NCBI GenBank assembly: GCA_051025295.1
Contig: JBMGJV010000011.1
Length of the DNA stretch: 64,000 nucleotides
From: KBS-83 sp051025295
GTDB lineage: Bacteria > Acidobacteriota > Terriglobia > Terriglobales > Acidobacteriaceae
Strand: one strand, 5' to 3'
Shown here piece by piece: positions 21,232 to 30,793 of this stretch. The position numbers and the translations under genes were made by a program. Under the pieces are notes generated by a model, which ran no database searches, was not told the DNA's origin, and worked only from the letters and a program-made list of their open reading frames with translations. Position 1 is the stretch's first letter, and each line of letters begins with the position of its first letter.

Positions 21232-21432
21232 GAACCCCGGGTTCAGCCAGTACACCTCGGGTCTTCCCCGATCGCTGTGATCGATTCTGCTGCACCACTG
21301 CGACAGATCCACAGCATCACCCGAATTTGACAACAATCACTGTTGCTAATTACGCCTCTGGTCGAATACAAGGATGAGCAGCTCTTGGCCGCCGCCTGGC
21401 CGAGAGCACTTCCGCATTCCAGGAGCTCCCCC

Positions 21433-22554
21433 ATGAGGCTTGTCCGCAACACAGCGCTGATGGCATTCACCATAGCCGCGTCTCTTCCGCTCGCCACTCT
21501 CTCCATGTCAGCCCAGACCGCTCAGCCGGCGAAGGAGACGCCGCACGGTCGCTATGCAGTCCTCGCTCCACGCATCACCCCGGAGCCGGCCACGGCACGC
21601 GTCACAGCAGCCTCGACTCTTTCCCTGCGAACATGGAACGGCTCCTTCGCATACGGCGGCAAGACGTACACGTACAACATGGTGGGCGCGGCGCCTTCGA
21701 GTAACAGCTCTGTGGCGATTCCCGTTTACATCATTCCCGTGAAGGTTGTGGTCAGTAACAACGGGGTGCGCAGCACGTTCGACGCCGAGCACGTGCTGTC
21801 GAACGGCAAGTCGGTTGTGGCAAACACGGTTGACTCTCCGCTCTTCACGTCCAGCATCAACTACACGGTCGGCTCCGCGAATGTGGGCACGACGCAGTAC
21901 ATCGATGCATACCAGAGGGCAAATTTCTGGGGCACTGTGAGCAGCCACACGAACTCCCACTTATTGCTGGACACGCCCACGGTGCTGGCGGAGCAGACGC
22001 TCACCGTGCCTACGAATTACGGAAAGACCGGCTCTCCCTTTGGGTTCACCGCTGGTCTCGTCGACATCAACTGGTTCGACGCACAACTACCAGGCATCAT
22101 TGCGGCTAATGGCATCCAACCCAACGCCCTGCCGATCTTTCTGACCTATGACGTGTACCTGACGCAGAACGGAAGCTGCTGCATCGGCGGCTATCATTCG
22201 TCCGAGGGCAGCACCAGCAATCCTCAGTCTTACTCTCATGCCACATACATCGATCACAGCGGCGCGTTCGCTCAGGATGTGTCGGCGCTGTCTCATGAGC
22301 TGGGCGAATGGGCAGACGATCCGCTGACCGTGAACTACAACGGCAACGAGACGCCGTGCGGCATTCTCGAGAATGGTGACCCGCTCGAGAACACGGCCAA
22401 CTACGGCGACTACGCGTATAGCCTGGGTGGCTTTACCTACCACTTGCAGGATCTGGCTTTCCTGCCCTACTTCGGCGCACCGGCCAGCACGTCAGCGAAT
22501 GGCTGGTACAGCCTTCATCATGCGGCTCTTTCCGTGTGTTCGAACGGCTCCTAA
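21433..22554 (+). CDS. Secreted protein with HELGE motif, possible metalloprotease-like
   Basis: An AGGAG site seven bases before the ATG at 21433 fixes the start. The 373-residue product has a signal peptide ending SMSAQ. The middle is beta-rich (WNGSFAYGGKTYTYNMVG, PVYIIPVKVVV). Near residue 286 is LSHELGEWADDP, an HExxE arrangement as in zincin-like enzymes, with further acidic and histidine residues following. Cysteines at CCIGG, PCGILE and SVCSNG may form disulfides. No family is confidently identified, and metal binding is inferred only from the motif. A GC-rich hairpin follows at 22579. Confidence 0.7.
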   Translation: MRLVRNTALMAFTIAASLPLATLSMSAQTAQPAKETPHGRYAVLAPRITPEPATARVTAASTLSLRTWNGSFAYGGKTYTYNMVGAAPSSNSSVAIPVYIIPVKVVVSNNGVRSTFDAEHVLSNGKSVVANTVDSPLFTSSINYTVGSANVGTTQYIDAYQRANFWGTVSSHTNSHLLLDTPTVLAEQTLTVPTNYGKTGSPFGFTAGLVDINWFDAQLPGIIAANGIQPNALPIFLTYDVYLTQNGSCCIGGYHSSEGSTSNPQSYSHATYIDHSGAFAQDVSALSHELGEWADDPLTVNYNGNETPCGILENGDPLENTANYGDYAYSLGGFTYHLQDLAFLPYFGAPASTSANGWYSLHHAALSVCSNGS

Positions 22555-22578
22555 CAACGTTGAGGCAGCCTTAGCATT

Positions 22579-22605
22579 CAGCCCGCCCTACCTTCTGGCG
22601 GGCTG
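22579..22605 (+). terminator. Hairpin downstream of the secreted HELGE protein
   Basis: CAGCCCGCC at 22579-22587 pairs with GGCGGGCTG at 22597-22605 around a 9-base loop. There is no strong T run after the stem, so termination efficiency is uncertain. Confidence 0.55.
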
Positions 22606-22673
22606 CATGCGTTTCGGCACCGTGCTATGGTTCAGAGCATCGCTGTCGCCACACTCGCGGAGTCACCACTCAG

Positions 22674-24587
22674 ATGAGCTCAAGAGTCCTCACCATTCTG
22701 GCCGTTGCCGTTGCGGCTCTACCTGCTCTCCATGCGCAGGCCGCCGAGGGCACAGAAGAGTACGTGAAGGCGCATTACACCAAATACGAATACCGCATTC
22801 CAATGCGGGATGGAGTGCGCCTTTTCACGTCTGTTTATGTGCCGAAAGACCACGCGCAGGCATGGCCGATCCTGATGGATCGCACGCCGTATTCGGTGGC
22901 GCCCTATGGTGAAGATCAGTACAAGAAGGAGCTTGGGCCCTCGCGTGAGTTCGAGCGCGCCGGCTATATCTTCGTGTACCAGGATGTGCGCGGACGCTAT
23001 ATGTCGGAGGGCAAGTTCATCGAGATGACGCCGCACATCGACGACAAGAAGTCGAAGACGGATGTCGATGACAGCTCCGATATGAGCGACAGCGTCGATT
23101 GGCTGCTCGCGCATGTGCCGAACAACAATGGCAAAGTCGGTATCTGGGGTATCTCGTACCCAGGCTTCTATACGTCCGCCAGCATCGTCGATTCGAATCC
23201 CGCCATCAAGGCTGCGAGTCCTCAGGCGCCCATGACGAACCTCTTCGAAGGCGATGACGCGTACCACGGCGGAGCCTTCATGCTGGCTGCCAGCTTTGGT
23301 TTCTACGCCGGCTACTTCCGTCCTTTCGAGCATCCGATGACGCCGGCCGAGATGGGTCCGGTGCATCCGTTCGACATGGGAACTCCCAACGGTTACGAAT
23401 TTTTTCTGCGCGCCACGCCGACCTCTGTGCTGAACACGCAGGCCTCGAACCCGCTGCTGACGGACCAGATCAACCACGACACCTTCGACAGCTACTGGAA
23501 GGCGCGGGATCTCTCGCAACATATGAAGAACGTCCACTGCGCCGTCATGACGGTGGGCGGCTGGTATGACGCCGAAGACCTGAGCGGTCCCTGGCGCACC
23601 TACCGCGCGATCGAGAAGGCCAACCCGGGCACACCCAACACCATCGTCGAAGGGCCATGGGTTCATGGCGGCTGGGCGCGCACGGATGGGGATCGCCTTG
23701 GGGACGTTGCGTTCGACGCAAAGACGGCTCAGTTCTTTCGCGAGCAGATCCAGTTTCCGTTTTTCGAGTACTACCTGAAGGGCAAGGGTGAGGCGCCGCC
23801 TGAGGCGTATATGTTCGAGACCGGCACGAATGTCTGGCGCAAGTATCCCAGTTGGCCCCCGCCGGCCGCGCAGACGAGGCATCTCTACTTTCATCCCGGC
23901 GGGCGGCTCTCGTTCGACGCTCCCACGCACGATGCGAAAGGCGCGGAGTATGACGAGTACGTGAGCGACCCGATGCACCCGGTTCCGTTCGTTGGCTATG
24001 TCACCGACACTGTGCCGCAGCGCTACATGGTGGACGATCAGCGCTTCGCGGCAACACGGCCCGATGTACTCGTCTACCAGACCGAGCCGCTGATCGAGGA
24101 CGTCACGATCGCAGGACCGATCTCCCCAAAGCTTCGTATCTCCTCGAGTGGCACGGATTCTGATTTCGTGGTGAAGCTGATCGACGTGTACCCCGAGGAC
24201 TACCCCGATGCCGAGGGGACGACCAGCGGCAACAAGCGGATCACTGGCGACGCGCCGCTGCACATGGGTGGCTACCAGGAGCTTCTGCGCGGTGAGCCGA
24301 TGCGCGCGAAGTTCCGCAAGAGCTGGGAGACACCCGAAGCGCTGAAGCCGGGGCAGGCGACCGAGATCAACTTCGACATGCCGGACCTCGATCACACCTT
24401 CCGCAAAGGGCACCGCATCATGGTGCAGGTGCAGAGCTCGTGGTTTCCGCTGACCGATCGCAATCCGCAGACCTTCACCGATATTCCGCATGCCCGGCTG
24501 GAAGACTTCCAGAAGGCGACCGAGCGGGTCTATCACTCGGCCGCGGAGCCGAGTGGGGTGGAGCTGCTGGTTCTGCCACAGCCTTGA
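22674..24587 (+). CDS. Secreted CocE/NonD-family alpha/beta hydrolase
   Basis: The 637-residue protein has a signal peptide (VLTILAVAVAALPALHAQA). The alpha/beta-hydrolase catalytic domain contains RIPMRDGVRLFTSVYVP, QDVRGRYMSEG and the nucleophile elbow GIWGISYPGF. The C-terminal half is the jelly-roll domain typical of X-Pro dipeptidyl-peptidase/CocE proteins (DLDHTFRKGHRIMVQVQSSWFP). The catalytic Asp is probably in GGWYDAEDLSGPW and the His in EGPWVHGGW. Such enzymes cleave esters, acyl groups or proline dipeptides. The substrate here is unknown. Confidence 0.92.
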   Translation: MSSRVLTILAVAVAALPALHAQAAEGTEEYVKAHYTKYEYRIPMRDGVRLFTSVYVPKDHAQAWPILMDRTPYSVAPYGEDQYKKELGPSREFERAGYIFVYQDVRGRYMSEGKFIEMTPHIDDKKSKTDVDDSSDMSDSVDWLLAHVPNNNGKVGIWGISYPGFYTSASIVDSNPAIKAASPQAPMTNLFEGDDAYHGGAFMLAASFGFYAGYFRPFEHPMTPAEMGPVHPFDMGTPNGYEFFLRATPTSVLNTQASNPLLTDQINHDTFDSYWKARDLSQHMKNVHCAVMTVGGWYDAEDLSGPWRTYRAIEKANPGTPNTIVEGPWVHGGWARTDGDRLGDVAFDAKTAQFFREQIQFPFFEYYLKGKGEAPPEAYMFETGTNVWRKYPSWPPPAAQTRHLYFHPGGRLSFDAPTHDAKGAEYDEYVSDPMHPVPFVGYVTDTVPQRYMVDDQRFAATRPDVLVYQTEPLIEDVTIAGPISPKLRISSSGTDSDFVVKLIDVYPEDYPDAEGTTSGNKRITGDAPLHMGGYQELLRGEPMRAKFRKSWETPEALKPGQATEINFDMPDLDHTFRKGHRIMVQVQSSWFPLTDRNPQTFTDIPHARLEDFQKATERVYHSAAEPSGVELLVLPQP

Positions 24588-24707
24588 CCATGGAAGCCCG
24601 ATCGCCTTTGGCTTGAGCGCTTCGAGGGTGACGGGACCAGAGCGTAGCGGGTAGCATGGTCGCTTGGCCGCGAAGACCCGAAACCAGGGGCTGCGTCCCG
24701 AGTCGAC

Positions 24708-25511
24708 ATGAGCATTCGCACGCAACAGCGAGCCAATCCTGCGGCTGGCCCCGCGGTCAGCAATGGCCACCAGCCAGCGCCGGTGCGTGCTGCTGCGGTT
24801 GCTGCGGCAGCCGGGTGCACCGACCGCGGTCGCGTTCGTAGCGGCAACGAGGATTCCTTCGTCATGCATGCGGACTCTGGCGTGTTCGTGGTCTGCGACG
24901 GCATGGGCGGCGCCGCGGCGGGCGAGACAGCAAGCCGCCTGGCTGCGGATACCGCCGCCGCTGTGCTGGCCAAGTCAGGCGTTGGCGATGCCGGTCTGCG
25001 CGATGCAGTGCGGCAGGCGAACGTCACCGTGTATCAGCACGCACGACAGGACCGTCGTCTTGAAGGCATGGGCACCACGCTGGTGGCGCTCGCCGTGGAC
25101 AGCACGCGGGCGTGGGTCGCGCATGTGGGGGACAGCCGCTGCTATCGCTGGCGCGGCGGAGTGCTGCAGCGGCTCACGCACGATCACTCGCTGGTGGAAG
25201 AGCAGATTCGCTTCGGCCGCATGACCCGCGAGCAGGCGCGCCGCTCACCCATGCAGAACGTGATCACGCGTGCCATCGGCACACGCGAAGAGGTGGTGCC
25301 CGACGTGCAGGAGCTGCCGCTTGAGCATGGGGACGTATTTCTCCTGGCGTCAGACGGACTGACACGCGAGCTCTCCGACCCCGCGCTGAGCGCGATCCTC
25401 GCCTCCGCGGGCCACGACCTCGAGGCCGCCTGCGATCGCATGATCGCTGCTGCGAATGCGGCAGGCGGTCGCGACAACATTACCTGCATCCTGGTCCGTA
25501 CCACGGCTTAA
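24708..25511 (+). CDS. PP2C-family serine/threonine protein phosphatase
   Basis: The 267-residue protein has the PPM/PP2C metal-binding motifs in order: RSGNEDSF, FVVCDGMGGAAAGE, EGMGTTLVAL, VAHVGDSRCYRW, THDHSLVEEQIRFG, FLLASDGLTREL and GGRDNITCILV. These give two-metal-dependent dephosphorylation of Ser/Thr in signalling proteins. The first 35 residues are Ala/Pro-rich and variable. The bacterial Stp-type form fits. No partner kinase or FHA-domain gene is next to it. The gene converges with the next, ending 3 bases from its stop. Confidence 0.94.
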   Translation: MSIRTQQRANPAAGPAVSNGHQPAPVRAAAVAAAAGCTDRGRVRSGNEDSFVMHADSGVFVVCDGMGGAAAGETASRLAADTAAAVLAKSGVGDAGLRDAVRQANVTVYQHARQDRRLEGMGTTLVALAVDSTRAWVAHVGDSRCYRWRGGVLQRLTHDHSLVEEQIRFGRMTREQARRSPMQNVITRAIGTREEVVPDVQELPLEHGDVFLLASDGLTRELSDPALSAILASAGHDLEAACDRMIAAANAAGGRDNITCILVRTTA

Positions 25512-25514
25512 CGG

Positions 25515-26171
25515 CTAAGGCTTTGTGCTGCCTGAGCGCAGCGCGCGGTTCTGCGCAATGCAGTCTGTGTAAGCCTTCAGGAAGCGGCTGCTGAGCTGCC
25601 GATACTGCTCGATGGTCTGGAAGCGGCGCGTCAGCGGCTCCTGGTTCAGCAGATACACGCTCGTCGCGATGTGGCTCGCATCGTCGAACAGCAGGTAGAA
25701 GCCGAGCGTACCGCCCTGTAGCACGGTTCGATTGATCCCGCGCACCTCGAGTCCATGGAGTTCGTGCGGCAAGGTCGTGTCCGGCTGCATGTCGTGGCTG
25801 GAGGAGAGCAGAAACGCCAACTCATCGAGCAGGGTCTGCTTCTCTGCAGCCCAGCGGGTCGCCGGCAGCACCTCCGGCTTAACGTTCGCGAAGAAGTCGC
25901 CACCGAGCCCATACGCGAGCATGATGCGGCGGCCAGCCTCCATGTCGATCGATCTGGGACCGGCCTTGGTCTGGATCGTGCGCTGCTGCACTCCGTCGGG
26001 CAACGCGTCGATCTTCACCACGGCCAAACCGTCGTCGAAGGTGCAGGACTCGTAGTTGTGCAGGAGTGCGCTGTCTGCTGCCGCACCGGGGGTAGCCTGT
26101 GCGTGCGCGTGGTTTGGCAGAAGGAGCAGAAGAAGCAGGGCGGGAGAGACGCGCAGGCGAGGCATGGGCAC
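25515..26171 (-). CDS. Secreted hypothetical protein
   Basis: The 218-residue product has a strongly hydrophobic signal peptide (VSPALLLLLLLPNHAHAQA). The mature part contains two cysteines (SCTFDD and DCIAQN) and a mixed alpha/beta composition with no recognised domain. ATG 26171 and ATG 26165 are equally possible starts. It is divergent from glyQ, sharing a 37-base gap. The function is not known. Confidence 0.7.
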   Translation of the reverse strand: MPMPRLRVSPALLLLLLLPNHAHAQATPGAAADSALLHNYESCTFDDGLAVVKIDALPDGVQQRTIQTKAGPRSIDMEAGRRIMLAYGLGGDFFANVKPEVLPATRWAAEKQTLLDELAFLLSSSHDMQPDTTLPHELHGLEVRGINRTVLQGGTLGFYLLFDDASHIATSVYLLNQEPLTRRFQTIEQYRQLSSRFLKAYTDCIAQNRALRSGSTKP

Positions 26172-26208
26172 GGGCAGTATACGGCGGCCGGTCAGCTAGA
26201 ATCGCCCT

Positions 26209-27141
26209 GTGGCCAATGCAAGCGCTCTGACCTTTCAACAGCTCCTGTTCAATCTGCAGACATTCTGGGCTGCGCGCGGTTGCGTGCTGCAGCAGCCCTA
26301 CGATGTGGAGGTCGGCGCCGGCACCATGTCGCCGGAGACATTTCTGCGCGTGCTCGGGCCGAAGCCGTTTTCCGTCGCGTATGCGCAGCCATCGCGGCGT
26401 CCTGCCGATGGCCGCTACGGCGAGAACCCGAATCGGCTGTTCAAGCACACGCAGTTCCAGGTGATCCTCAAGCCCCCGCCAGAGCGCGTGCAGGAGATCT
26501 ATCTCGAGTCGCTCGCCGCCATGGGGATCGATCTGCGCGTGCATGATTTGAAGTTCGAGGAGGACAACTGGGAGTGGCCGGCAGGTGGCGCGTGGGGCGT
26601 GGGCTGGCAGGTGATGCTCGATGGACTTGAGGTCACGCAGTTCACGTATTTCCAGCAGTGCGGCGGCCTCGATCTCGATCCAATCTGCGCCGAACTCACA
26701 TACGGTCTGGAACGCATAGCCGCCTTTCTGCAGGATGTGGATTCCATTTACGACATCGTGTGGGCGCGAGATCCGGCGACGGGACGCGCGATCACCTACG
26801 GCGAAGTGCGCTTGCAGGAAGAGGTGCAGTTCTCGACCTATAACTTCGAGCACGCGGACGTGGCCAAGCTGTGGGAGCACTTCCGCCTTTACGAGCAAGA
26901 ATGTCAGGCGCTGCTGGCGCTGGTGCGCGACGACGAAGCCACGCGTCGCGAGCGGGATCGCGTCCCCGTGCTCGCGGCGTATGACCTGTGCCTGAAGTGC
27001 TCACACTTGTTCAACCTGCTCGATGCGCGGGGAGCCGTCAGCGTGACCGAGCGGGTCGGTATCATCGCGCGCATCCGCAACCTCACGGTCGGTGTCGCGC
27101 GCGCTTACGCGGCCGCACAGCGCACACCACAGGCTGCCTGA
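26209..27141 (+). CDS. glyQ: Glycine--tRNA ligase subunit alpha
   Basis: This is the alpha subunit of the tetrameric bacterial glycyl-tRNA synthetase: FQQLLFNLQTFWAARGCVL, YDVEVGAGTMSPETFLR, ENPNRLFKHTQFQVILK, and the class II motifs through EVTQFTYFQQCGG and TYGLERIAAFLQ. It contains the glycine and ATP site. The start is a GTG at 26209 and the length is 310 residues, close to the usual size. glyS follows 34 bases later. Confidence 0.98.
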   Translation: MANASALTFQQLLFNLQTFWAARGCVLQQPYDVEVGAGTMSPETFLRVLGPKPFSVAYAQPSRRPADGRYGENPNRLFKHTQFQVILKPPPERVQEIYLESLAAMGIDLRVHDLKFEEDNWEWPAGGAWGVGWQVMLDGLEVTQFTYFQQCGGLDLDPICAELTYGLERIAAFLQDVDSIYDIVWARDPATGRAITYGEVRLQEEVQFSTYNFEHADVAKLWEHFRLYEQECQALLALVRDDEATRRERDRVPVLAAYDLCLKCSHLFNLLDARGAVSVTERVGIIARIRNLTVGVARAYAAAQRTPQAA

Positions 27142-27175
27142 GCCTCGCACGCTGGTCGACGAAGGAAAGAGAACG

Positions 27176-29305
27176 ATGCCAGAGTTTTTGTTGGAGATAG
27201 GGCTCGAGGAAATTCCTGCCCGCATGATCGACGCAGCGGAGCGCGAGCTGGCGCAGCGCGTGCGGGAGCTGCTCGGGGCTGAGCGGCTGCTCGAACCGGC
27301 AGCAGAACTCACCAGCTATGCCACCCCGCGGCGGCTTGCCGTCTGGGTGCGCGGCGTGCTCGCGCAGCAACCAGACGTAACTGAGCAACTCACCGGGCCG
27401 GCATGGAAGATCGCCTTTCGAAACGATCAGCCCACACCCGCGGCTGCGGCGTTCGCGAAGAAGGCTGGCGTATCGATCGAGCAGCTCGTGAGGCAGGCGA
27501 CGGTCAAGGGTGAATACGTCTCCGCAACCGTGACCAGAGCCGGACGCCGTGCGGCGGACATTCTCGCCGAGCGCCTGCCCGCGGAACTCGCGAAGCTTTA
27601 CTGGGCGAAGAGCATGTACTGGCGGCCGGGGAAGCCGGAGCGCTTCGTGCGCCCGGTGCGCTGGCTTCTCGCATTGCTCGATGGGGCCGTCGTGCCGGTC
27701 GAGTTCGGCGGCAAGAGCGCTGGTGCGGTGAGCTTCGGCCATCGCGTGCTGCACGGCGATGCGCCGGTGACCGTCACCTCTGGCGCAGAGTACGCCGTAC
27801 AGCTCGAGCGAGCGTATGTGCTGGCCGACGTTGCAGCGCGGCGCGAGCGGATTCGCAAGACACTGGACCACGTCACGCGCAGCGTCGCTGGAGCACGCTG
27901 GCGCGAAGATGAGGCGCTGGTCGAGACGGTGACGCAACTCACGGAGTGGCCGTCGGTCGTGCTCGGCACCTTTGAGCGCGAGTACCTCGACCTGCCGGAA
28001 GAAGTGCTGGTGACCGTCATGCGCGATCACCAGAAGTACTTCGCTGTCGATGATGCGAGCGGACGTCTCGCCCCGCACTTCCTCGCGGTGCTGAACACTG
28101 AAGTGGACGAGGCGGGCGTGGCGATCATTCGCCACGGCAATGAGCGCGTGCTGCGCGCGCGCTTCAACGACGCGCGCTTCTTCTGGACAGTTGATCAGAA
28201 GACGCCGCTTGCCGACCGCGTCGAACTGCTGAAGGCGGTCACCTTCCAGAAAGACCTGGGCAGCTACTACGCGAAGGCGGAGGCGAATGGGCGGCTCGCG
28301 CATGCCCTGGCCGGGGCTGTCGCCGCGCGTGGAGTCGCGGTGGACGAGCCGGCGCTGGCGACGGCGGCGCGGCTGGCCAAGGCCGACCTCACCGCGGAGC
28401 TGGTGAAGGAGTTCACCGAGCTGCAGGGCGTCATTGGTGGGCTGTACGCACGCGCAGAGGGCCTGGGGGAGACGGTCGCACAGGCGATCTACTGGCAGTA
28501 CCGGCCGGCAGCGGCCGACGATGCCATTCCGCCCACGGTCGAGGGACAACTGCTCGGACTGGCGGACCGCACGGCGACGATCGTGGACATGTTCGCGCTT
28601 GGGCTGGAGCCGACCGGGTCGAAGGATCCGTTCGCGCTGCGTCGCGCGGCGAACGGCGTGATCCGCATTCTGGCCGAGTCGTCGTTGCCGTTGACGCTGG
28701 GCGAACTGGAGCGGCTGGCGACCAGCCCGCAGCAGGATGCGCTGGCGGAGACGACGACCTCGGCGGTCGCTGGCTTCCTGCGCGAGCGGCTGGACTTCTA
28801 CCTGCGCGAGGTGCTGGGGCTGCGCTACGACGTGACCAAGGCGGTGCTTGCGGCAGGAGCGGATGACGTGGCCGACGCGATCGCGCGCGCGCGTGCGCTG
28901 GCTGACGTCCGCGCGGCTGATACTGAAGGGAATCTGGAAGCGATCTCGGCTGCCTCGAAGCGGATCCAGAACATCCTGCGCCAGGCACGCGAGCGCGGCG
29001 AGCCATACGATACTGCGCCCGTGGCAGATGCGCTGCACGAGCCAGAGGAGCGCGAGCTGCACACGCGCCTCGCTGCGGTTGCGCCGGAGGTCGAGACGCT
29101 GGCTGCGGCGCGACAGTACGAGGAGGCGCTGCGCCGGATCGCGACGCTGCGTCCGTCCGTCGATGCGTTCTTCGACGAGGTGATGGTGATGGCTCCAGAC
29201 GCTGCGGTGCGCCGCAACCGGCTGTCACTGATCGCGGAGGTGGCGCAGCGCTTTTCGCGCATTGCAGACTTCTCGGAGATCGTTCCAGGGATCGTCGCCG
29301 GCTGA
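27176..29305 (+). CDS. glyS: Glycine--tRNA ligase subunit beta
   Basis: From the ATG at 27176, preceded by GAAGGA, the product is 709 residues, a normal size for the beta subunit. Characteristic blocks are MPEFLLEIGLEEIPARMI, SYATPRRLAVWV, RPVRWLLAL, VMRDHQKYF and the HD-domain region with LADRTATIVDMFALGLEPTG. The beta subunit binds the tRNA and, with GlyQ, charges tRNA-Gly. The gene is in operon with glyQ. Confidence 0.98.
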   Translation: MPEFLLEIGLEEIPARMIDAAERELAQRVRELLGAERLLEPAAELTSYATPRRLAVWVRGVLAQQPDVTEQLTGPAWKIAFRNDQPTPAAAAFAKKAGVSIEQLVRQATVKGEYVSATVTRAGRRAADILAERLPAELAKLYWAKSMYWRPGKPERFVRPVRWLLALLDGAVVPVEFGGKSAGAVSFGHRVLHGDAPVTVTSGAEYAVQLERAYVLADVAARRERIRKTLDHVTRSVAGARWREDEALVETVTQLTEWPSVVLGTFEREYLDLPEEVLVTVMRDHQKYFAVDDASGRLAPHFLAVLNTEVDEAGVAIIRHGNERVLRARFNDARFFWTVDQKTPLADRVELLKAVTFQKDLGSYYAKAEANGRLAHALAGAVAARGVAVDEPALATAARLAKADLTAELVKEFTELQGVIGGLYARAEGLGETVAQAIYWQYRPAAADDAIPPTVEGQLLGLADRTATIVDMFALGLEPTGSKDPFALRRAANGVIRILAESSLPLTLGELERLATSPQQDALAETTTSAVAGFLRERLDFYLREVLGLRYDVTKAVLAAGADDVADAIARARALADVRAADTEGNLEAISAASKRIQNILRQARERGEPYDTAPVADALHEPEERELHTRLAAVAPEVETLAAARQYEEALRRIATLRPSVDAFFDEVMVMAPDAAVRRNRLSLIAEVAQRFSRIADFSEIVPGIVAG

Positions 29306-29355
29306 GTTCGGCGTCCGCCTGTACAGGGCGGCGTTCGCGCGTATGATGGTCGGCC

Positions 29356-30228
29356 ATGGGATCGACTACACGACGCCACTTCCTCGGCATGAGCGCGACG
29401 GCAGCGCTTGCTTCGGCTGTTCTTCCGCGCCTCTCATTCGCCTCGCCGTACGGGCTACCGCTCGGGCTGCAGCTCTACTCGGTCCGCGAGGAGCTGCCCA
29501 AGGATTACGCGGGCACACTCAAGGCGGTTGCTGCACTCGGCTACCGCGAAGTCGAGGCGGCCGGCTTCTTCGGCCACTCTGCGCCTGAGGTGAAACAGGC
29601 GCTGTCTGCTGCGGGCCTGCGCTGCGTCAGCGGACACTATCCGTGGCCGCAGCTCGATGGCAAGCTCGATGCGGTGATCGACTTCCACAAGCAGATCGGT
29701 GCGGAGTACATCGTCTGCGCGTACCCGGGCCACAAGCCCGGCAGTGCGTCCGGCGATCCGCACAGCTTCTCACTCGATGACTGGCGCTGGAATGCAGAGC
29801 AGTTCAACAAGGCAGGCGCGACGGTGAAGAAGGCCGGGCTGCGCTTCGGGTATCACAACCACACGCCGGAGTTTAAGAAGGAAGGCGGCGTGGTGCCGTA
29901 CGACGAACTGCTGCGGCTGACCGATCCGAACCTGGTCACGTTCGAACTGGACTGCGGCTGGGTGATGGTCGGCGGCGCCGATCCGATCGCATACCTGAAG
30001 AAGTACCCGAACCGCATCTCGATGCTGCACGTGAAGGACTTCCAGAAGGGCGTCAATCCGCCGCACGCAGCGCAGCTGGGGGAGGGGATGATCGACTACA
30101 AGCCGATCTTCGCCGCTGTGAAGCCGGGGCAGATTCGCCACGCGTTCATCGAGCAGGAGGAGTTCGATGTTCCCTGGCAGCAGGCGCTGAAGACAGATGC
30201 GGCTTACATGAAGAAGCTCCAGGTGTGA
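29356..30228 (+). CDS. Tat-exported sugar phosphate isomerase/epimerase-like protein (TIM barrel)
   Basis: The 290-residue protein opens with a twin-arginine signal, TTRRHFLGMSATAALA, ending near SFASP. An AP-endonuclease-2/xylose-isomerase-like TIM barrel follows: LGLQLYSVREELPKD, ALGYREVEAAGFFG, RFGYHNHTPEF, VTFELDCGWVMVGG and SMLHVKDFQKG. Candidate metal ligands are the Glu, His and Asp in these strands. Family members act on sugars or inositols, and exported forms are common in Acidobacteria. The substrate is unknown. The gene ends at a strong bidirectional terminator shared with ssb. Confidence 0.88.
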   Translation: MGSTTRRHFLGMSATAALASAVLPRLSFASPYGLPLGLQLYSVREELPKDYAGTLKAVAALGYREVEAAGFFGHSAPEVKQALSAAGLRCVSGHYPWPQLDGKLDAVIDFHKQIGAEYIVCAYPGHKPGSASGDPHSFSLDDWRWNAEQFNKAGATVKKAGLRFGYHNHTPEFKKEGGVVPYDELLRLTDPNLVTFELDCGWVMVGGADPIAYLKKYPNRISMLHVKDFQKGVNPPHAAQLGEGMIDYKPIFAAVKPGQIRHAFIEQEEFDVPWQQALKTDAAYMKKLQV

Positions 30229-30242
30229 TGGTGCAGATGTGA

Positions 30243-30280
30243 AAAGAGCCGGCAGCCCTGATTGGGGCTGCCGGCTCTTT
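30243..30280. terminator. Bidirectional rho-independent terminator
   Basis: A perfect 16-bp stem (AAAGAGCCGGCAGCCC at 30243-30258 with GGGCTGCCGGCTCTTT at 30265-30280) encloses a 6-base loop. A/T ends on both sides let it serve the TIM-barrel gene and the convergent ssb. Confidence 0.95.
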
Positions 30281-30304
30281 CTGTTGGCGCATGGCGCGGG
30301 AGGG

Positions 30305-30793
30305 CTAGAAGGGAATGTCGTCGTCGGTGATGCCCTGATCGCCGTAGTCGTCGTTGACCGGGGCCGGGGCGCGCTGGTCGTAGCCGCCGGAGCTGCTGCC
30401 GCTCGACTGACGGCTGCTGCCGCCGTAGCTGCCACCGCCACCGCCTTCACCTTCGCCGCGCCCGGAGAGCAGGACGAGCTCGTTGACCAGGATCTCGGTC
30501 CGGTAGACCTTTTTGCCGGTCTCCTTGTCGTCCCAGGAGCGGGTGGTGAGGCGTCCCTCGACGTAGATCTTGCTGCCCTTCTTGACGTAGTCACGCACGA
30601 TCTCCGCGGTGCGGGCGAAGGCGGCGAGGTTGTGCCATTCGGTGCGGTCCTGCCACTCGCCGGCCTTGTCCTTGAACCGATCGGAGGTGGCGATCGTGAA
30701 GTTGGCGACGGCCTGACCGCTGGGGAGGAACTTGACCTCGGGATCCTTGCCGACGTTGCCGAGCAGGGTCACTCTGTTGACGCTCTTTGCCAT
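30305..30793 (-). CDS. ssb: Single-stranded DNA-binding protein
   Basis: The 162-residue protein has an OB fold (SVNRVTLLGNVGKDPEVK, VANFTIATSD, DRTEWHNLAAF, GSKIYVEGRL) over about 105 residues, then a Gly/Ser-rich linker. It ends with the acidic tip DDDIPF, which binds replication and repair partners. Isolated ssb without rpsF and rpsR nearby may be the main or a second copy. The 363-base region upstream of its start contains short repeats. Confidence 0.97.
   Translation of the reverse strand: MAKSVNRVTLLGNVGKDPEVKFLPSGQAVANFTIATSDRFKDKAGEWQDRTEWHNLAAFARTAEIVRDYVKKGSKIYVEGRLTTRSWDDKETGKKVYRTEILVNELVLLSGRGEGEGGGGGSYGGSSRQSSGSSSGGYDQRAPAPVNDDYGDQGITDDDIPF

Noticed and set aside
22719..24869. 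716-codon minus-strand frame opposite the CocE/NonD hydrolase
   Set aside because: High-GC antisense artefact; the plus strand encodes a clear hydrolase with catalytic motifs.
27083..29062. 659-codon minus-strand frame opposite glyS
   Set aside because: The plus strand encodes a full glycyl-tRNA synthetase beta subunit; the reverse frame has shadow composition.
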